Part shown: piece after piece, positions 1 through 7,193 of the stretch
How positions within the stretch are numbered: the stretch's first letter is position 1
Layout of the letters: each line of letters begins with the position of its first letter
Virus record (IMG/VR): IMGVR_UViG_3300009285_000597
Span: 1 to 26,138 of that record
DNA from: a virus
Direction: 5' to 3' (one strand)
DNA: 26,138 bases
Program-made: the position numbers and the translations under genes
The notes under the pieces: generated by a model
What the model was told of the DNA's origin: nothing
Database searches by the model: none
Seen by the model: only the letters and a program-made list of their open reading frames with translations

Positions 1-42
1 AAGAACCTTTACCACTAGTTATTTCCTAACTTGGTAGGTTTA

Positions 43-65
43 CTGGGAGCCTTCCGGGCTTCCAG
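43..65 (+). other. Stem-loop upstream of the first gene
   Basis: Bases 43-51 and 57-65 form a 9-bp stem with one G-U pair around a 5-base loop. No T tract follows, so it is not a clear intrinsic terminator. It may be an mRNA end or leader structure. Nothing else is visible in bases 1-80. Confidence 0.4.
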
Positions 66-92
66 ATAAGCCTATGAAAGAAGGTGATTAAG

Positions 93-359
93 TTGAAAAA
101 TTTAACAGTCAAAACTGCTTTGATGTGGATATTTATAGTGCTGGGTGTTTTCTCTTTCTTTGTAGAAGGGATTACGCCCCTGCAAATGTTGCCGCTTCTA
201 ATGTTTATAGTGTTTTCAATATTGCATCTTTATGCCAGCAAAGACCTGAGGATAGGAATAATCGTTTTGTCTATAATTATGTTCCTGGTTAATCTAAACC
301 TATTCTCAGTAGTTGATATGGTCTTGTGGGGTATAGCCACTGTAGTTTATATAAATTAA
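93..359 (+). CDS. Small hydrophobic membrane protein, function unknown
   Basis: An 88-residue protein that is almost entirely hydrophobic. It shows about three membrane segments, roughly residues 5-23, 28-47 and 52-85, separated by short polar turns such as ASKDLR. I chose TTG at 93 because a strong ribosome site, GAAGGTGAT, ends at 88. The in-frame GTG at 84 lies inside that site, so it is probably not the start. A five-codon ATG frame at 74 is also embedded there. It sits just before the small terminase gene. Small membrane proteins near packaging genes can be holins or other lysis factors, but nothing here proves that. I do not recognise the family. Confidence 0.6.
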   Translation: MKNLTVKTALMWIFIVLGVFSFFVEGITPLQMLPLLMFIVFSILHLYASKDLRIGIIVLSIIMFLVNLNLFSVVDMVLWGIATVVYIN

Positions 360-388
360 GCCTACTGTAAAGCAGGGACAAAAGACCA

Positions 389-397
389 TGATATAAT
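389..397 (+). promoter_or_regulatory. Extended -10 promoter for the packaging genes
   Basis: TGaTATAAT is a perfect extended -10 element. Its last T lies 7 nt before the A of the ATG at 404, so transcription is predicted to begin at the start codon. No ribosome site precedes that ATG. No good -35 is seen, as expected for an extended -10 promoter. Confidence 0.65.
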
Positions 398-403
398 CGG
401 TGC

Positions 404-802
404 ATGGCGAATCCTGGGGGTAGACCGACGAAGTACACATTAGAACTGATTGATAAAATAGCTGAATATCTTGAGGAGGCGATTCCTGAAAATCAGAAAA
501 TACCGACAGTTGAAGGATTATGTCTTAAAATAGGGATAAATAGAGACACAGCATATCAATGGGCAAAAGAACATAAGGAGTTTTCCGACACTTTAGACTT
601 AATTAAAATAAAACAAAAGGAGTTCTTAACTGAAATAGGGATATTTGGGGGAAAAGAAATAAATGCGAATATTGTGATGCTTTTACTGAAAGTGAACCAT
701 GATATGATTGAGATGATTAAAACTGATATAACCAGTGGAGGAAAACAGCTTCCAGCACCTATTTATGGAGGAAGATCTACAGAACGAGTATCAGACGAGT
801 GA
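404..802 (+). CDS. terS: Terminase small subunit
   Basis: A 132-residue protein that begins with a basic GGRPTKYT segment, followed by a helix-turn-helix-like region (about residues 30-60, with VEGLCLKIGINRDTAYQWAKEH) and helical segments. This is the usual architecture of phage small terminases, which bind the packaging site and load the large subunit. Its position directly before the large terminase supports the call. The start is ATG at 404, with no Shine-Dalgarno site but a TATAAT box exactly one promoter length upstream. The 3' end overlaps the next gene in another frame. Confidence 0.75.
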   Translation: MANPGGRPTKYTLELIDKIAEYLEEAIPENQKIPTVEGLCLKIGINRDTAYQWAKEHKEFSDTLDLIKIKQKEFLTEIGIFGGKEINANIVMLLLKVNHDMIEMIKTDITSGGKQLPAPIYGGRSTERVSDE

Positions 803-1958
803 TACGACTGCTACAAAGAAAATCTTTAGTCTAAAAAAAAGAATACGAGCGGTATCAGGTGGGACTGCCGCCTCAAAGACCTTCTCAATAATAATCTGGT
901 TGATTGACTATTGCCAGTCTTCTAAGAACAGAAACAAAATAGCAACAGTAGTTTCGGAATCATATCCCCATTTGGAAAAGGGGGCGATGGTGGACTTTAA
1001 GAACATTATGAAAGACCGGAATTATTGGAGCGACGATAGATGGAACGGAAGCAGACACTCTTACGAATTTGAAGTAGGGAACAAACTTGAGTTCTATTCA
1101 GTGGATACTTACGGAAAAGCACATGGTCCGCGGCGTGATGTTTTGTTTCTGAATGAGTGCAACAATCTTGCATATAACATTGTTGACCAGTTAATAGTTC
1201 GTACTAGGGAAGTGGTCTGGATGGACTGGAATCCAACGAATGAGTTTTATTTTTACACCGAAATGCTTGGCAAAAGAGATGATATTGACTTCATAACTCT
1301 TACTTATCTGGATAACGAAGCTCTTGACGAGGTAACCAAGAAAGAGATTCTTTCACATAAGAATAACAGGAATTGGTGGAAGGTTTATGGTTTGGGACAG
1401 CTGGGAGAAGTTGAGGGGAGGATATACACCGGGTGGCAAACAATTGAAGAGGTGCCGTTTGAAGCGAGGTTGGAGAGGTACGGACTTGATTTTGGCTATT
1501 CTAACGATCCTACGGCGATTGTAGCGGTTTACAGATACAATGGTGGGTATATTCTGGATGAAATAACTTACATAAAGGGGTTATCAAATAAAGATATAGC
1601 CGACATACTTATAAACGAACGGCGATGTTTAGTAATTGCGGACAGTGCGGAGCCTAAAAGCATTGATGAGATAACTTCGTATGGAATAAGTATCCTGGGC
1701 GGACTTAAAGGGGAAGGTAGTGTTAATAAGGGAATCCAATATGTCCAACAGCAACGGATCTCTGTCACTAAGCGTAGCACCAATGTCTTGAAGGAATACC
1801 GCAATTATCTTTGGCAGACGGACAAGGAAGGGAAAATCATAAATGAGCCGGAAGTTGTCTGGAATCATTCAATGGACGCCATTAGGTATGCAATTAACAG
1901 TATGAATGTGGAGACAGAGTACAAGCCAGCCCCGCTTAAAAATTGGACTATAGCATGA
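765..1958 (+). CDS. terL: Terminase large subunit (packaging ATPase and nuclease)
   Basis: A 397-residue motor protein that pumps DNA into the prohead and cuts the concatemer. Seen in the sequence: a P-loop SGGTAASKT (G32 region), a Walker B-like strand DVLFLNEC (D125-E131, with Asn-Glu rather than Asp-Glu), a following WMDWNPT motif, and a C-terminal RNase H-fold nuclease with acidic residues at D242 (GLDFGYSND), D293 (IADSAEP) and D371 (HSMDAIRYA). The family assignment is secure. The start is uncertain: ATG at 765 is used here, but GTG at 735 is in frame and would add ten residues. Either start overlaps the small terminase gene. A TGaTATAAC box lies at 724-732. Confidence 0.92.
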   Translation: MEEDLQNEYQTSDTTATKKIFSLKKRIRAVSGGTAASKTFSIIIWLIDYCQSSKNRNKIATVVSESYPHLEKGAMVDFKNIMKDRNYWSDDRWNGSRHSYEFEVGNKLEFYSVDTYGKAHGPRRDVLFLNECNNLAYNIVDQLIVRTREVVWMDWNPTNEFYFYTEMLGKRDDIDFITLTYLDNEALDEVTKKEILSHKNNRNWWKVYGLGQLGEVEGRIYTGWQTIEEVPFEARLERYGLDFGYSNDPTAIVAVYRYNGGYILDEITYIKGLSNKDIADILINERRCLVIADSAEPKSIDEITSYGISILGGLKGEGSVNKGIQYVQQQRISVTKRSTNVLKEYRNYLWQTDKEGKIINEPEVVWNHSMDAIRYAINSMNVETEYKPAPLKNWTIA

Positions 1959-2224
1959 GAGAGTCTTTTGTCACTATTTCGGTCAGCATGAAGATGTACG
2001 GCTGGTCGAAGTGGGGCGGAGCCAGGGAGGGATTAGTTAAGGAAAACCTGGACATTTGGTATTGCCAGACTTGCGGTGGGAAGCTACTGGGGATCTTGCC
2101 ATCATATATGTTCCCGGTTGACGAGTTAGGTAGAGATTTTGTAAGGGTCTGCTCTTTTTGCAAGGCGAAGGCGGTTATCAAAAAGCTAACCTATTGGCAG
2201 GAAATACTCAAGTTGATGAGGTGA
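1955..2224 (+). CDS. Small zinc-ribbon protein, function unknown
   Basis: An 89-residue protein starting at the ATG of an ATGA overlap with the large terminase stop. It contains CQTC and, about 35 residues on, CSFC, a pair of CxxC knuckles likely to bind zinc. The N-terminal third (YGWSKWGGAREG) is rich in Gly and aromatics. It is translationally coupled to the terminase and followed by a promoter for the portal gene. Small zinc-ribbon proteins are common among phage packaging genes, but their role is unknown. Confidence 0.6.
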   Translation: MRESFVTISVSMKMYGWSKWGGAREGLVKENLDIWYCQTCGGKLLGILPSYMFPVDELGRDFVRVCSFCKAKAVIKKLTYWQEILKLMR

Positions 2225-2225
2225 A

Positions 2226-2255
2226 TTGAAAACCTAGTTATGACTGACGTATATT
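2226..2255 (+). promoter_or_regulatory. Late-type promoter (copy 1) for the portal gene
   Basis: TTGAAAACCT at 2226-2235, then 14 bases, then the -10 TATATT at 2250-2255. The portal ATG is exactly 36 nt from the first T, 7 nt past the -10. This matches the five other copies described below in sequence and spacing. The predicted mRNA is leaderless. Confidence 0.75.
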
Positions 2256-2261
2256 GAGAAC

Positions 2262-4292
2262 ATGGCAAGCCAAGAAGAACTCCTGAAAGAAGTAATGTCT
2301 CACTATAAGGCATGGACTGATGACAGAGACTTAAGAATGACTAGGAAATACGGGTGGGATGACATAACCGATGCTTATTACGGCCAATTGCCTGATGACT
2401 GGCCTTTTACTTCGCATACGACAGACCCAAGAATTAGGACGGCACTCATTGAGAAGAATGCCAGGCTGGTAAATGGTAAGTTAAGGGGTAGATTGGTGCC
2501 GCGGGAAGCGGGAGACATCATCAGCGCCCGGATTAACAATACTAAGCTGGATTTCGATTGGGATAATGCCAGTGAGGGTGGGTCAATGCTGGTTAAAATA
2601 TCAATTTGCGATATTGATACCAGGCTGTATCAAAGCAAATTCGGCCTGATCAAGTGGAAGTGCGAATATGATGATGAGGGCAAGATTACCTTTGAGGGGA
2701 ACGAGTTCACTCCGTTGGATATTCGCAACTGTGGAATGGATTTCGCCGCTTCGCATGTAAAGGATGCCAAATGGTTTCAGTATTTAAGCTGGGAGTTCAT
2801 TGAAGACTTGGAAAAACAGAGGGATTCAGAGGGCAAGCTTTTGTTTAAGAACCTGGGGAAAATAAAGGCTGACATTTTGGCTAGAAAAACTGAAACGGGA
2901 CTGGTTTCTTCCACTCGCAATACTCAATACACTAGCCGAATGAAGACGATACAGGGACTAGAAGACCGAGTGGGAACCGATATTGCTTTTCCCGTGCTTC
3001 TTGTTGCCCATGAATTAAGGAATGATGAGTGGATTGATTTCTGCCCGGAGCATAGTGAGATCATCAGACATATAGATAATCCCTACAAGCATGGCAAGAT
3101 ACCGATTGCCCAACTCAGGTATTACCCAATTCAAGATGATCCGTTAGGTGAGAGTGAAGTGGAGAGTGTTATCCCTCTCTGGAAGGCGATACAGGCTACA
3201 GTTTGTGCTTACATGGATGAGGTTATTCTTAAGATGCGCCCCCCGCTTAAGATAATTGAGGGCGCAGTTAGGTTGGAAACAGTTGTTTATAACCCCGAGG
3301 CCCAATGGTTAATGACCAGACCTGATGCAGTGACCGAGATGCAGAGTAACGGTGAGGCGGTGAGGTACTTTGAGACAACTTATGGCGCTTTGGTGTCGGC
3401 ATTCAATACTGCAATGGGGATGATGAGTCAAGGAGTGAGCGGAATAGACCAGTTCAATCCCGAGAAGACGGCAACTGAAGTAAGGGCATCGGTTAAACAG
3501 CAAAATGCGAGAGATGAAAAGAACCAGAGCGACCTAGCCGAGTTTATCAAGGATATAATGCTTTTCTGGCTGTCGAACAACAAACAGTTTCTCTTTACCG
3601 ATCCCAAGAAGAAAGAACATATTATCAGGATTATCGGGCAGGAAAACTTCGCTTACTTCAAGCAAGCCGGAATGGATGAAATGATAGTCCCGCCCGAGGT
3701 CATTGAAATGATCGGCGACATTATTGAGCAAAACCCTAATACCAGCGATGCCGAGATCCAGCAGATGATGGACGCAGGCGCCCAACCCAAGTACCCAGTC
3801 ATCACCAATCCCGAAGAGAAGGACTATACCAAGATGAATATGAAACCCAAGATGCAAATTAACGAGACGGGAGATATAGCGGAAGTATATGCTACCCCAG
3901 AGGACTTCCAGGGAACCTATGACTACATTGCCGATGTTAAAAGTATGTCTGTGGGAGCTAATGAGGAAATGATTCAGGGAAGACAAAACGCCATAACAGC
4001 TTTAACCACTAACCCGGTTGTGTTACAATTACTGGCAGGAGAAGGATTTAGACCCAAGGTCAAAGAACTGTTAGAATCGAGCTTTGAAGACCTGGGACTG
4101 AAAGATGCCTCGAGATTCTTTGAAAAGATCCAACAACCAGCCATCCCCGGCCAGCCTGGCCCAGGAGAAGCGCCAGGAGTTACTCAAGCAGGAGTTGGGC
4201 AAATGGGAGGCATTCAACCGCCTGTCGGGCAACCCGGATTACCAGTCCTACCTCAAGCCCCTGTTGGAATCAATCCGCAACAAATGGCCTGA
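2262..4292 (+). CDS. Portal protein
   Basis: A 676-residue protein directly after the terminase and before the scaffold and capsid genes, the standard place for the dodecameric portal through which DNA enters and leaves the head. It is mostly mixed alpha/beta with long helices in the second half (around residues 390-450, SGIDQFNPEKTATEVRASVKQQNARDEKN, typical of the clip and stem region). It ends in a Pro/Gly/Gln-rich tail (from about residue 625). Size and order fit the podovirus-type portals. No ribosome site is present; the ATG is placed for a leaderless mRNA. The last 188 nt are shared with the next gene in the +1 frame. Confidence 0.85.
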   Translation: MASQEELLKEVMSHYKAWTDDRDLRMTRKYGWDDITDAYYGQLPDDWPFTSHTTDPRIRTALIEKNARLVNGKLRGRLVPREAGDIISARINNTKLDFDWDNASEGGSMLVKISICDIDTRLYQSKFGLIKWKCEYDDEGKITFEGNEFTPLDIRNCGMDFAASHVKDAKWFQYLSWEFIEDLEKQRDSEGKLLFKNLGKIKADILARKTETGLVSSTRNTQYTSRMKTIQGLEDRVGTDIAFPVLLVAHELRNDEWIDFCPEHSEIIRHIDNPYKHGKIPIAQLRYYPIQDDPLGESEVESVIPLWKAIQATVCAYMDEVILKMRPPLKIIEGAVRLETVVYNPEAQWLMTRPDAVTEMQSNGEAVRYFETTYGALVSAFNTAMGMMSQGVSGIDQFNPEKTATEVRASVKQQNARDEKNQSDLAEFIKDIMLFWLSNNKQFLFTDPKKKEHIIRIIGQENFAYFKQAGMDEMIVPPEVIEMIGDIIEQNPNTSDAEIQQMMDAGAQPKYPVITNPEEKDYTKMNMKPKMQINETGDIAEVYATPEDFQGTYDYIADVKSMSVGANEEMIQGRQNAITALTTNPVVLQLLAGEGFRPKVKELLESSFEDLGLKDASRFFEKIQQPAIPGQPGPGEAPGVTQAGVGQMGGIQPPVGQPGLPVLPQAPVGINPQQMA

Positions 4293-4446
4293 TCCTGCCC
4301 AAGAAGGATTTGACCGAAAGTACATCATTGAGTTCGCTCGGGCGCAGGCATACCTGGAAATATACAACCTTATGGAAACTTCGGGGAAGATGATTGAGAA
4401 CATTCGTAAGCAGATGGAAGAACCAGAGAAAAATTATGCAATATAG
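4105..4446 (+). CDS. Small helical protein overlapping the portal 3' end
   Basis: A 113-residue protein, charged and helical, with a core such as LLKQELGKWEAFNRLSGNP followed by YLKPLLESIRNKW. Similar short proteins often follow phage portals, but I cannot name a function. The first 188 nt are shared with the portal C-terminal tail in a different frame, and both readings look like genuine protein. ATG at 4105 has no ribosome site. TTG at 4195, preceded closely by CAGGAG, is a possible later start. The 3' end overlaps the next gene. Confidence 0.55.
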   Translation: MPRDSLKRSNNQPSPASLAQEKRQELLKQELGKWEAFNRLSGNPDYQSYLKPLLESIRNKWPDPAQEGFDRKYIIEFARAQAYLEIYNLMETSGKMIENIRKQMEEPEKNYAI

Positions 4447-4612
4447 GTGTTCTCGATGTTGTAAGATTAGGGATGAAAGAGAATTTTATGTTGATAGAAC
4501 GAGAAAAAGTGGCAAGCAAGGTTGGTGTAAGAATTGTGGGAGTGAATATTACAAAGGGGCACCAAGATATTATTTTTTAAGAGAAATAACCATACTATCC
4601 AATGAAATCTAA
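4436..4612 (+). CDS. Small zinc-finger protein
   Basis: A 58-residue basic protein with CSRC near the N-terminus and CKNC about 25 residues later, separated by a KIRDEREFYVDRTRKSG-type linker. This is the pattern of small phage zinc ribbons resembling the zinc site of endonuclease VII and HNH-like proteins. No nuclease catalytic histidine cluster is visible, so it may be only a DNA- or RNA-binding remnant. I chose ATG at 4436 over an upstream in-frame start because it begins the conserved part and overlaps the previous stop by 11 nt. Confidence 0.6.
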   Translation: MQYRCSRCCKIRDEREFYVDRTRKSGKQGWCKNCGSEYYKGAPRYYFLREITILSNEI

Positions 4613-4820
4613 ATACTTTTTCGAGCAGTTCAAGGACCAGATACAAGTAGAACACAAGCAATTTGAGACACACTTAGAGGAAAAAGAAGTATTGGGAAAC
4701 AAATGCCAGCATTCCGGCAAGGTGAAAGCAGTTTCAGGAGGATTAAGGTGTCAATGCGGAGCCGGTTGGCAAGGATCGCAACTCAATGTTTTACTAGATC
4801 ATTTTAACCGTGTGATATAA
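4602..4820 (+). CDS. Small Cys/His protein, function unknown
   Basis: A 72-residue protein with a charged helical N-terminal half and a C-terminal half carrying CQH and CQC (about residues 35-52), which could bind one metal. It overlaps the preceding zinc-finger gene by 11 nt. Its stop codon is part of the TGATATAAT promoter of the scaffold gene. It is the third small Cys-rich protein in the packaging region. Confidence 0.5.
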   Translation: MKSKYFFEQFKDQIQVEHKQFETHLEEKEVLGNKCQHSGKVKAVSGGLRCQCGAGWQGSQLNVLLDHFNRVI

Positions 4821-4821
4821 T
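4813..4821 (+). promoter_or_regulatory. Extended -10 promoter for the scaffold gene
   Basis: TGaTATAAT, identical to the element at 389-397, overlapping the stop of the preceding gene. The ATG at 4832 is 11 nt past the box, so the predicted leader is only about 4 nt. No ribosome site precedes the start. Confidence 0.6.
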
Positions 4822-4831
4822 TAGTGAAAAC

Positions 4832-5770
4832 ATGGCTGATGAAGCATCTGATTCTAAGATTGTTGATAGATTGAAGAACCAACCCCCTTTTGAAGAAGAT
4901 ACAGAGCCAGAGAAACCATTGGGTGTAGAGGAAGAGGAAGAAACACAAGAAGAAACGCCAGAAACCCCCGAAGAACCAGAGGAAGTTGAAATACCGGCGG
5001 AAGAACCAGCTGAAGATGAACAGAAGAAACGCACGCAAGAGCAATTTGAGAAGTTAAAAGAACATAACGCTAGTTTGAAGGAGGAGTTGGAGAAAGAAAA
5101 GATTAAAAAGCAAGTTCCAACCAGGAATGCTCTTGATGCTTTAATTCCCCAAGAACCATCTCCAGTCACTAATGTCGTTCCTACACCCCAGCAATACCCG
5201 AACCTCTCTCCGAAAGAAATAAAAGATGTGTTTGCGGGGTTAGTTGATAGCCAAGGATATGTAGACAGCGGTCTTTTAATCGAAACTCTCAAGGAAACGG
5301 ACAATAGAGCCAAGGAAGCAGAACAACGGGTACAACTTGCAGAACAGGAGAACAAAAGGATTAACCGAAGGATGGATGACTTTGAGAGAAAAGAAATAAT
5401 GAGGAAAGTCCACGAAATGTATCCCAAGATCAATCCAGAGAATGCCGACTCTGATAATCCGGCCCTTAAGTTTGATGAGGCTTTTTATGATGCCTTCCAA
5501 GGGGAAGTCATACGCCAGTGGTCAACAACTGGCCAGGAGGATGTGTGGTTAGCGGCTAAGAAATGGAGTGATATACTGTATGGAGACATGAAGAAGGCAG
5601 ATAAGGAAAAAGCGGAGGAGGCGGAACTGGCAAAGAGAAATATAAATGCCACCACCGCCAAGCAGACTAATCAACAGGGGACAGGTAAAGACCAGGATGA
5701 ACTGATTATGGGTACAAGATTGGGCAGAAAAGGATCACTGGCGGAGAGATTGAAGAGATCTGGGTACTGA
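4832..5770 (+). CDS. Probable head scaffolding protein
   Basis: A 312-residue protein with an extremely acidic, Pro/Glu-rich N-terminal region (about residues 25-72), predicted coiled coils (about 70-95 and 155-195, rich in E, K, Q) and a basic C-terminus ending in LAERLKRSGY. A charged, helical, low-complexity protein located between portal and capsid, with a basic C-terminal end that could contact the capsid, is the usual form of a phage scaffolding protein that templates the prohead. No protease motif is seen, so removal would not be autocatalytic. The assignment rests on composition and position. Confidence 0.65.
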   Translation: MADEASDSKIVDRLKNQPPFEEDTEPEKPLGVEEEEETQEETPETPEEPEEVEIPAEEPAEDEQKKRTQEQFEKLKEHNASLKEELEKEKIKKQVPTRNALDALIPQEPSPVTNVVPTPQQYPNLSPKEIKDVFAGLVDSQGYVDSGLLIETLKETDNRAKEAEQRVQLAEQENKRINRRMDDFERKEIMRKVHEMYPKINPENADSDNPALKFDEAFYDAFQGEVIRQWSTTGQEDVWLAAKKWSDILYGDMKKADKEKAEEAELAKRNINATTAKQTNQQGTGKDQDELIMGTRLGRKGSLAERLKRSGY

Positions 5771-5775
5771 TATTG

Positions 5776-5805
5776 TTGCAAACCTCATCTGGTATTTACT
5801 AGACT
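5776..5805 (+). promoter_or_regulatory. Late-type promoter (copy 2) for the SPS-repeat gene
   Basis: TTGCAAACCT at 5776, 14 bases, then TAGACT at 5800-5805. The ATG is at 5812, exactly 36 nt from the first T. One mismatch to the consensus in the -35 block. Confidence 0.7.
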
Positions 5806-5811
5806 TTCTTC

Positions 5812-7050
5812 ATGGGCGTAGATTATGAAACAGTCGAGATATTGAAGTCTATTGATGGTTCCTTGAGGTCTCTGGTGGCTTATCAGTTGGGTGTTGTTTC
5901 TGTTTCGCCCTCCATTTCTCCGAGTGTTTCTCTGTCACCTTCTGTCAGTCCCAGCCTATCCCCCTCTGTTTCACCCTCAGTGTCTCCAAGTACGGGTCCA
6001 GCAACAACTATATTCAACCCGACTTACGACAGGAGAGGATACCATGCTGGCGGGGGGAGCTGGTCTGCAGACAGGGATGCTGTATTAAGTTCTGGTGATG
6101 ACGGGCTAGGTATTATCCGTAATGAGTCGGACGGAAACGTGCAAAGGTACTTTATGACATTTGATACCTCTGGAATAGATGACGATGCTATTATTAACTC
6201 TGCTACTCTTGAGTTTTACCGTGACGATACCGTTAATGCCTACGATGATACTGGTACTAACAGGCTTGAGCTTATCCAGACAGAACAATTTAGTGGGACT
6301 GTGTATGCAAGTTCAGACTTTTCTAAAGTAACATTCACCTCCGGCGGGAATATAAACTTTGCGGATACAACAGATGATACTTATAACACAATTACTTTAA
6401 ACGCTACGGCTTTGGGCTGGATAAATAAAACGGGATATACAAAACTGGCTTTAGTTGCAGGCAGGGATTTCGATAATGCAGTTGTTAGTGGGGCGGCTAA
6501 TATAGCCTTCCAAAATAGGAATGAAACTTACCCCGTTAAGCTGAACATTAGTTACTCTGCAATTTCGGTTTCTCCTTCAGTCTCACCTTCCAAGAGCCCA
6601 TCATTGAGCCCCAGCCTATCGCCGTCCCTGTCCCCCAGCTTGAGTTCCTCATTATCCCCAAGTCTTTCACCATCACTTTCGTCTTCCCTATCACCCTCAC
6701 TTAGTCCGAGCCTGAGTCCCAGTATTTCCTCCTCAGTCTCACCTTCGGTTTCTTTGAGCCCCTCGCTCAGTCCCAGCTTGTCTCCTTCCATTAGCTCAAG
6801 CCTCTCTCCAAGCGAGTCCCTCTCACCCAGCCTCAGTCCCAGCATTAGCCCCTCTCTGTCTCCATCCTTGTCGCCAAGTTTGAGTCCATCTCTGTCGCCG
6901 TCACTGAGTGAAAGTTTGAGCCCCTCTCTGTCAGCGTCCCTTTCACCTAGCCTCAGTCCGTCTCTGTCCCCATCCCTCAGTCCGAGCATTAGCCCATCAG
7001 CCAGCCCGAGCTATTCTCCGAGCGCTTCAGTGTCTCCAAGCCCTTCATAG
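5812..7050 (+). CDS. Ser-Pro-Ser repeat virion protein with a central DNRLRE/CBM96-like domain
   Basis: A 412-residue protein in four parts: a short N-terminal segment (1-29), a first SxSPSxSPS repeat block (30-61), a beta-rich domain (about 66-250), and a second repeat block from about 252 to the end. The middle domain has the pattern of DNRLRE/CBM96-like modules (MTFDTSGIDDDAIINSATLEF, then TLNATALGWI), which are beta-sandwiches often linked to carbohydrate binding. The gene lies between scaffold and capsid genes and has a late-type promoter, so it is probably a virion component, such as a decoration or head fibre protein. The repeats would form an extended, stiff stalk and are potential sites for Ser O-glycosylation. 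Function is inferred. Confidence 0.6.
   Translation: MGVDYETVEILKSIDGSLRSLVAYQLGVVSVSPSISPSVSLSPSVSPSLSPSVSPSVSPSTGPATTIFNPTYDRRGYHAGGGSWSADRDAVLSSGDDGLGIIRNESDGNVQRYFMTFDTSGIDDDAIINSATLEFYRDDTVNAYDDTGTNRLELIQTEQFSGTVYASSDFSKVTFTSGGNINFADTTDDTYNTITLNATALGWINKTGYTKLALVAGRDFDNAVVSGAANIAFQNRNETYPVKLNISYSAISVSPSVSPSKSPSLSPSLSPSLSPSLSSSLSPSLSPSLSSSLSPSLSPSLSPSISSSVSPSVSLSPSLSPSLSPSISSSLSPSESLSPSLSPSISPSLSPSLSPSLSPSLSPSLSESLSPSLSASLSPSLSPSLSPSLSPSISPSASPSYSPSASVSPSPS
5899..5991 (+). repeat. N-terminal SPS-coding repeat block
   Basis: Tandem four-residue units of the form SxSP, with x mostly V, I or L. Units are repetitive at the protein level but use varied Ser codons (TCN and AGY), so the DNA repeats are imperfect. 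Confidence 0.8.
6565..7047 (+). repeat. C-terminal SPS-coding repeat block (~160 residues)
   Basis: About forty SLSP-like units in tandem with occasional SS, SES, SAS or SK interruptions. Serine is coded by both TCN and AGY and proline by several codons, giving near-repeats in DNA with conserved protein periodicity. The long open frame on the opposite strand here is a by-product of this composition. Confidence 0.85.
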
Positions 7051-7052
7051 GG

Positions 7053-7082
7053 TTGATAACCTCCGACCAACTTATATACACT
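7053..7082 (+). promoter_or_regulatory. Late-type promoter (copy 3) for the capsid gene
   Basis: TTGATAACCT at 7053, 14 bases, then TACACT at 7077-7082. It begins two bases after the stop of the SPS-repeat gene. Unlike the other copies there is no ATG at +36; the predicted transcript starts near 7089 and has a leader of about 105 nt. Confidence 0.65.
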
Positions 7083-7088
7083 CCAATT

Positions 7089-7193
7089 ACAAAGGTGTCC
7101 GGTGCCCCGACAATAAACTGGGCATTAACCTATCAATCTTTGTGAACCCTTACATAGGTTCTCAAACATAAAGTAGGAAAGTAGGTGATCATA
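7089..7193 (+). promoter_or_regulatory. Structured 5' leader with a strong ribosome site for the capsid gene
   Basis: Two possible hairpins are visible: TGCCC (7103-7107) with GGGCA (7120-7124), and AACCTAT (7127-7133) with ATAGGTT (7154-7160). A strong ribosome site, GTAGGTGAT (7181-7189), lies 4 nt before the ATG at 7194. The design suggests high and stable capsid mRNA translation, unlike the leaderless neighbours. No known riboswitch was recognised. Confidence 0.5.

Noticed and set aside
43-65. Intrinsic terminator before the first gene
   Set aside because: A good stem-loop exists but no T run follows, so I list it only as a stem-loop.
3534-3986. A 150-residue minus-strand open frame inside the portal
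   Set aside because: Antisense shadow of a real gene, with His/Leu/Gly-biased composition and no start signal.
4084-4120. TTGAAGACCT resembling the late promoter, near the small gene at 4105
   Set aside because: No TANNNT at +24 and no ATG at +36; it falls inside portal coding sequence.
4804-5433. A 209-residue Ser-rich minus-strand open frame
   Set aside because: It is the antisense of the Glu/Pro-rich scaffold gene, has no ribosome site, and no other gene lies on that strand.
6552-6989. A 145-residue open frame on the minus strand, rich in Asp-Gly-Leu-Arg
   Set aside because: It is the complement of the SPS repeats; its repetitive composition follows from the plus-strand repeats and it has no start signals of its own.
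6565-7047. CRISPR-like or tandem DNA repeat array
   Set aside because: The repetition is four codons long, uninterrupted by unique spacers, varies in codons and lies in one open frame.
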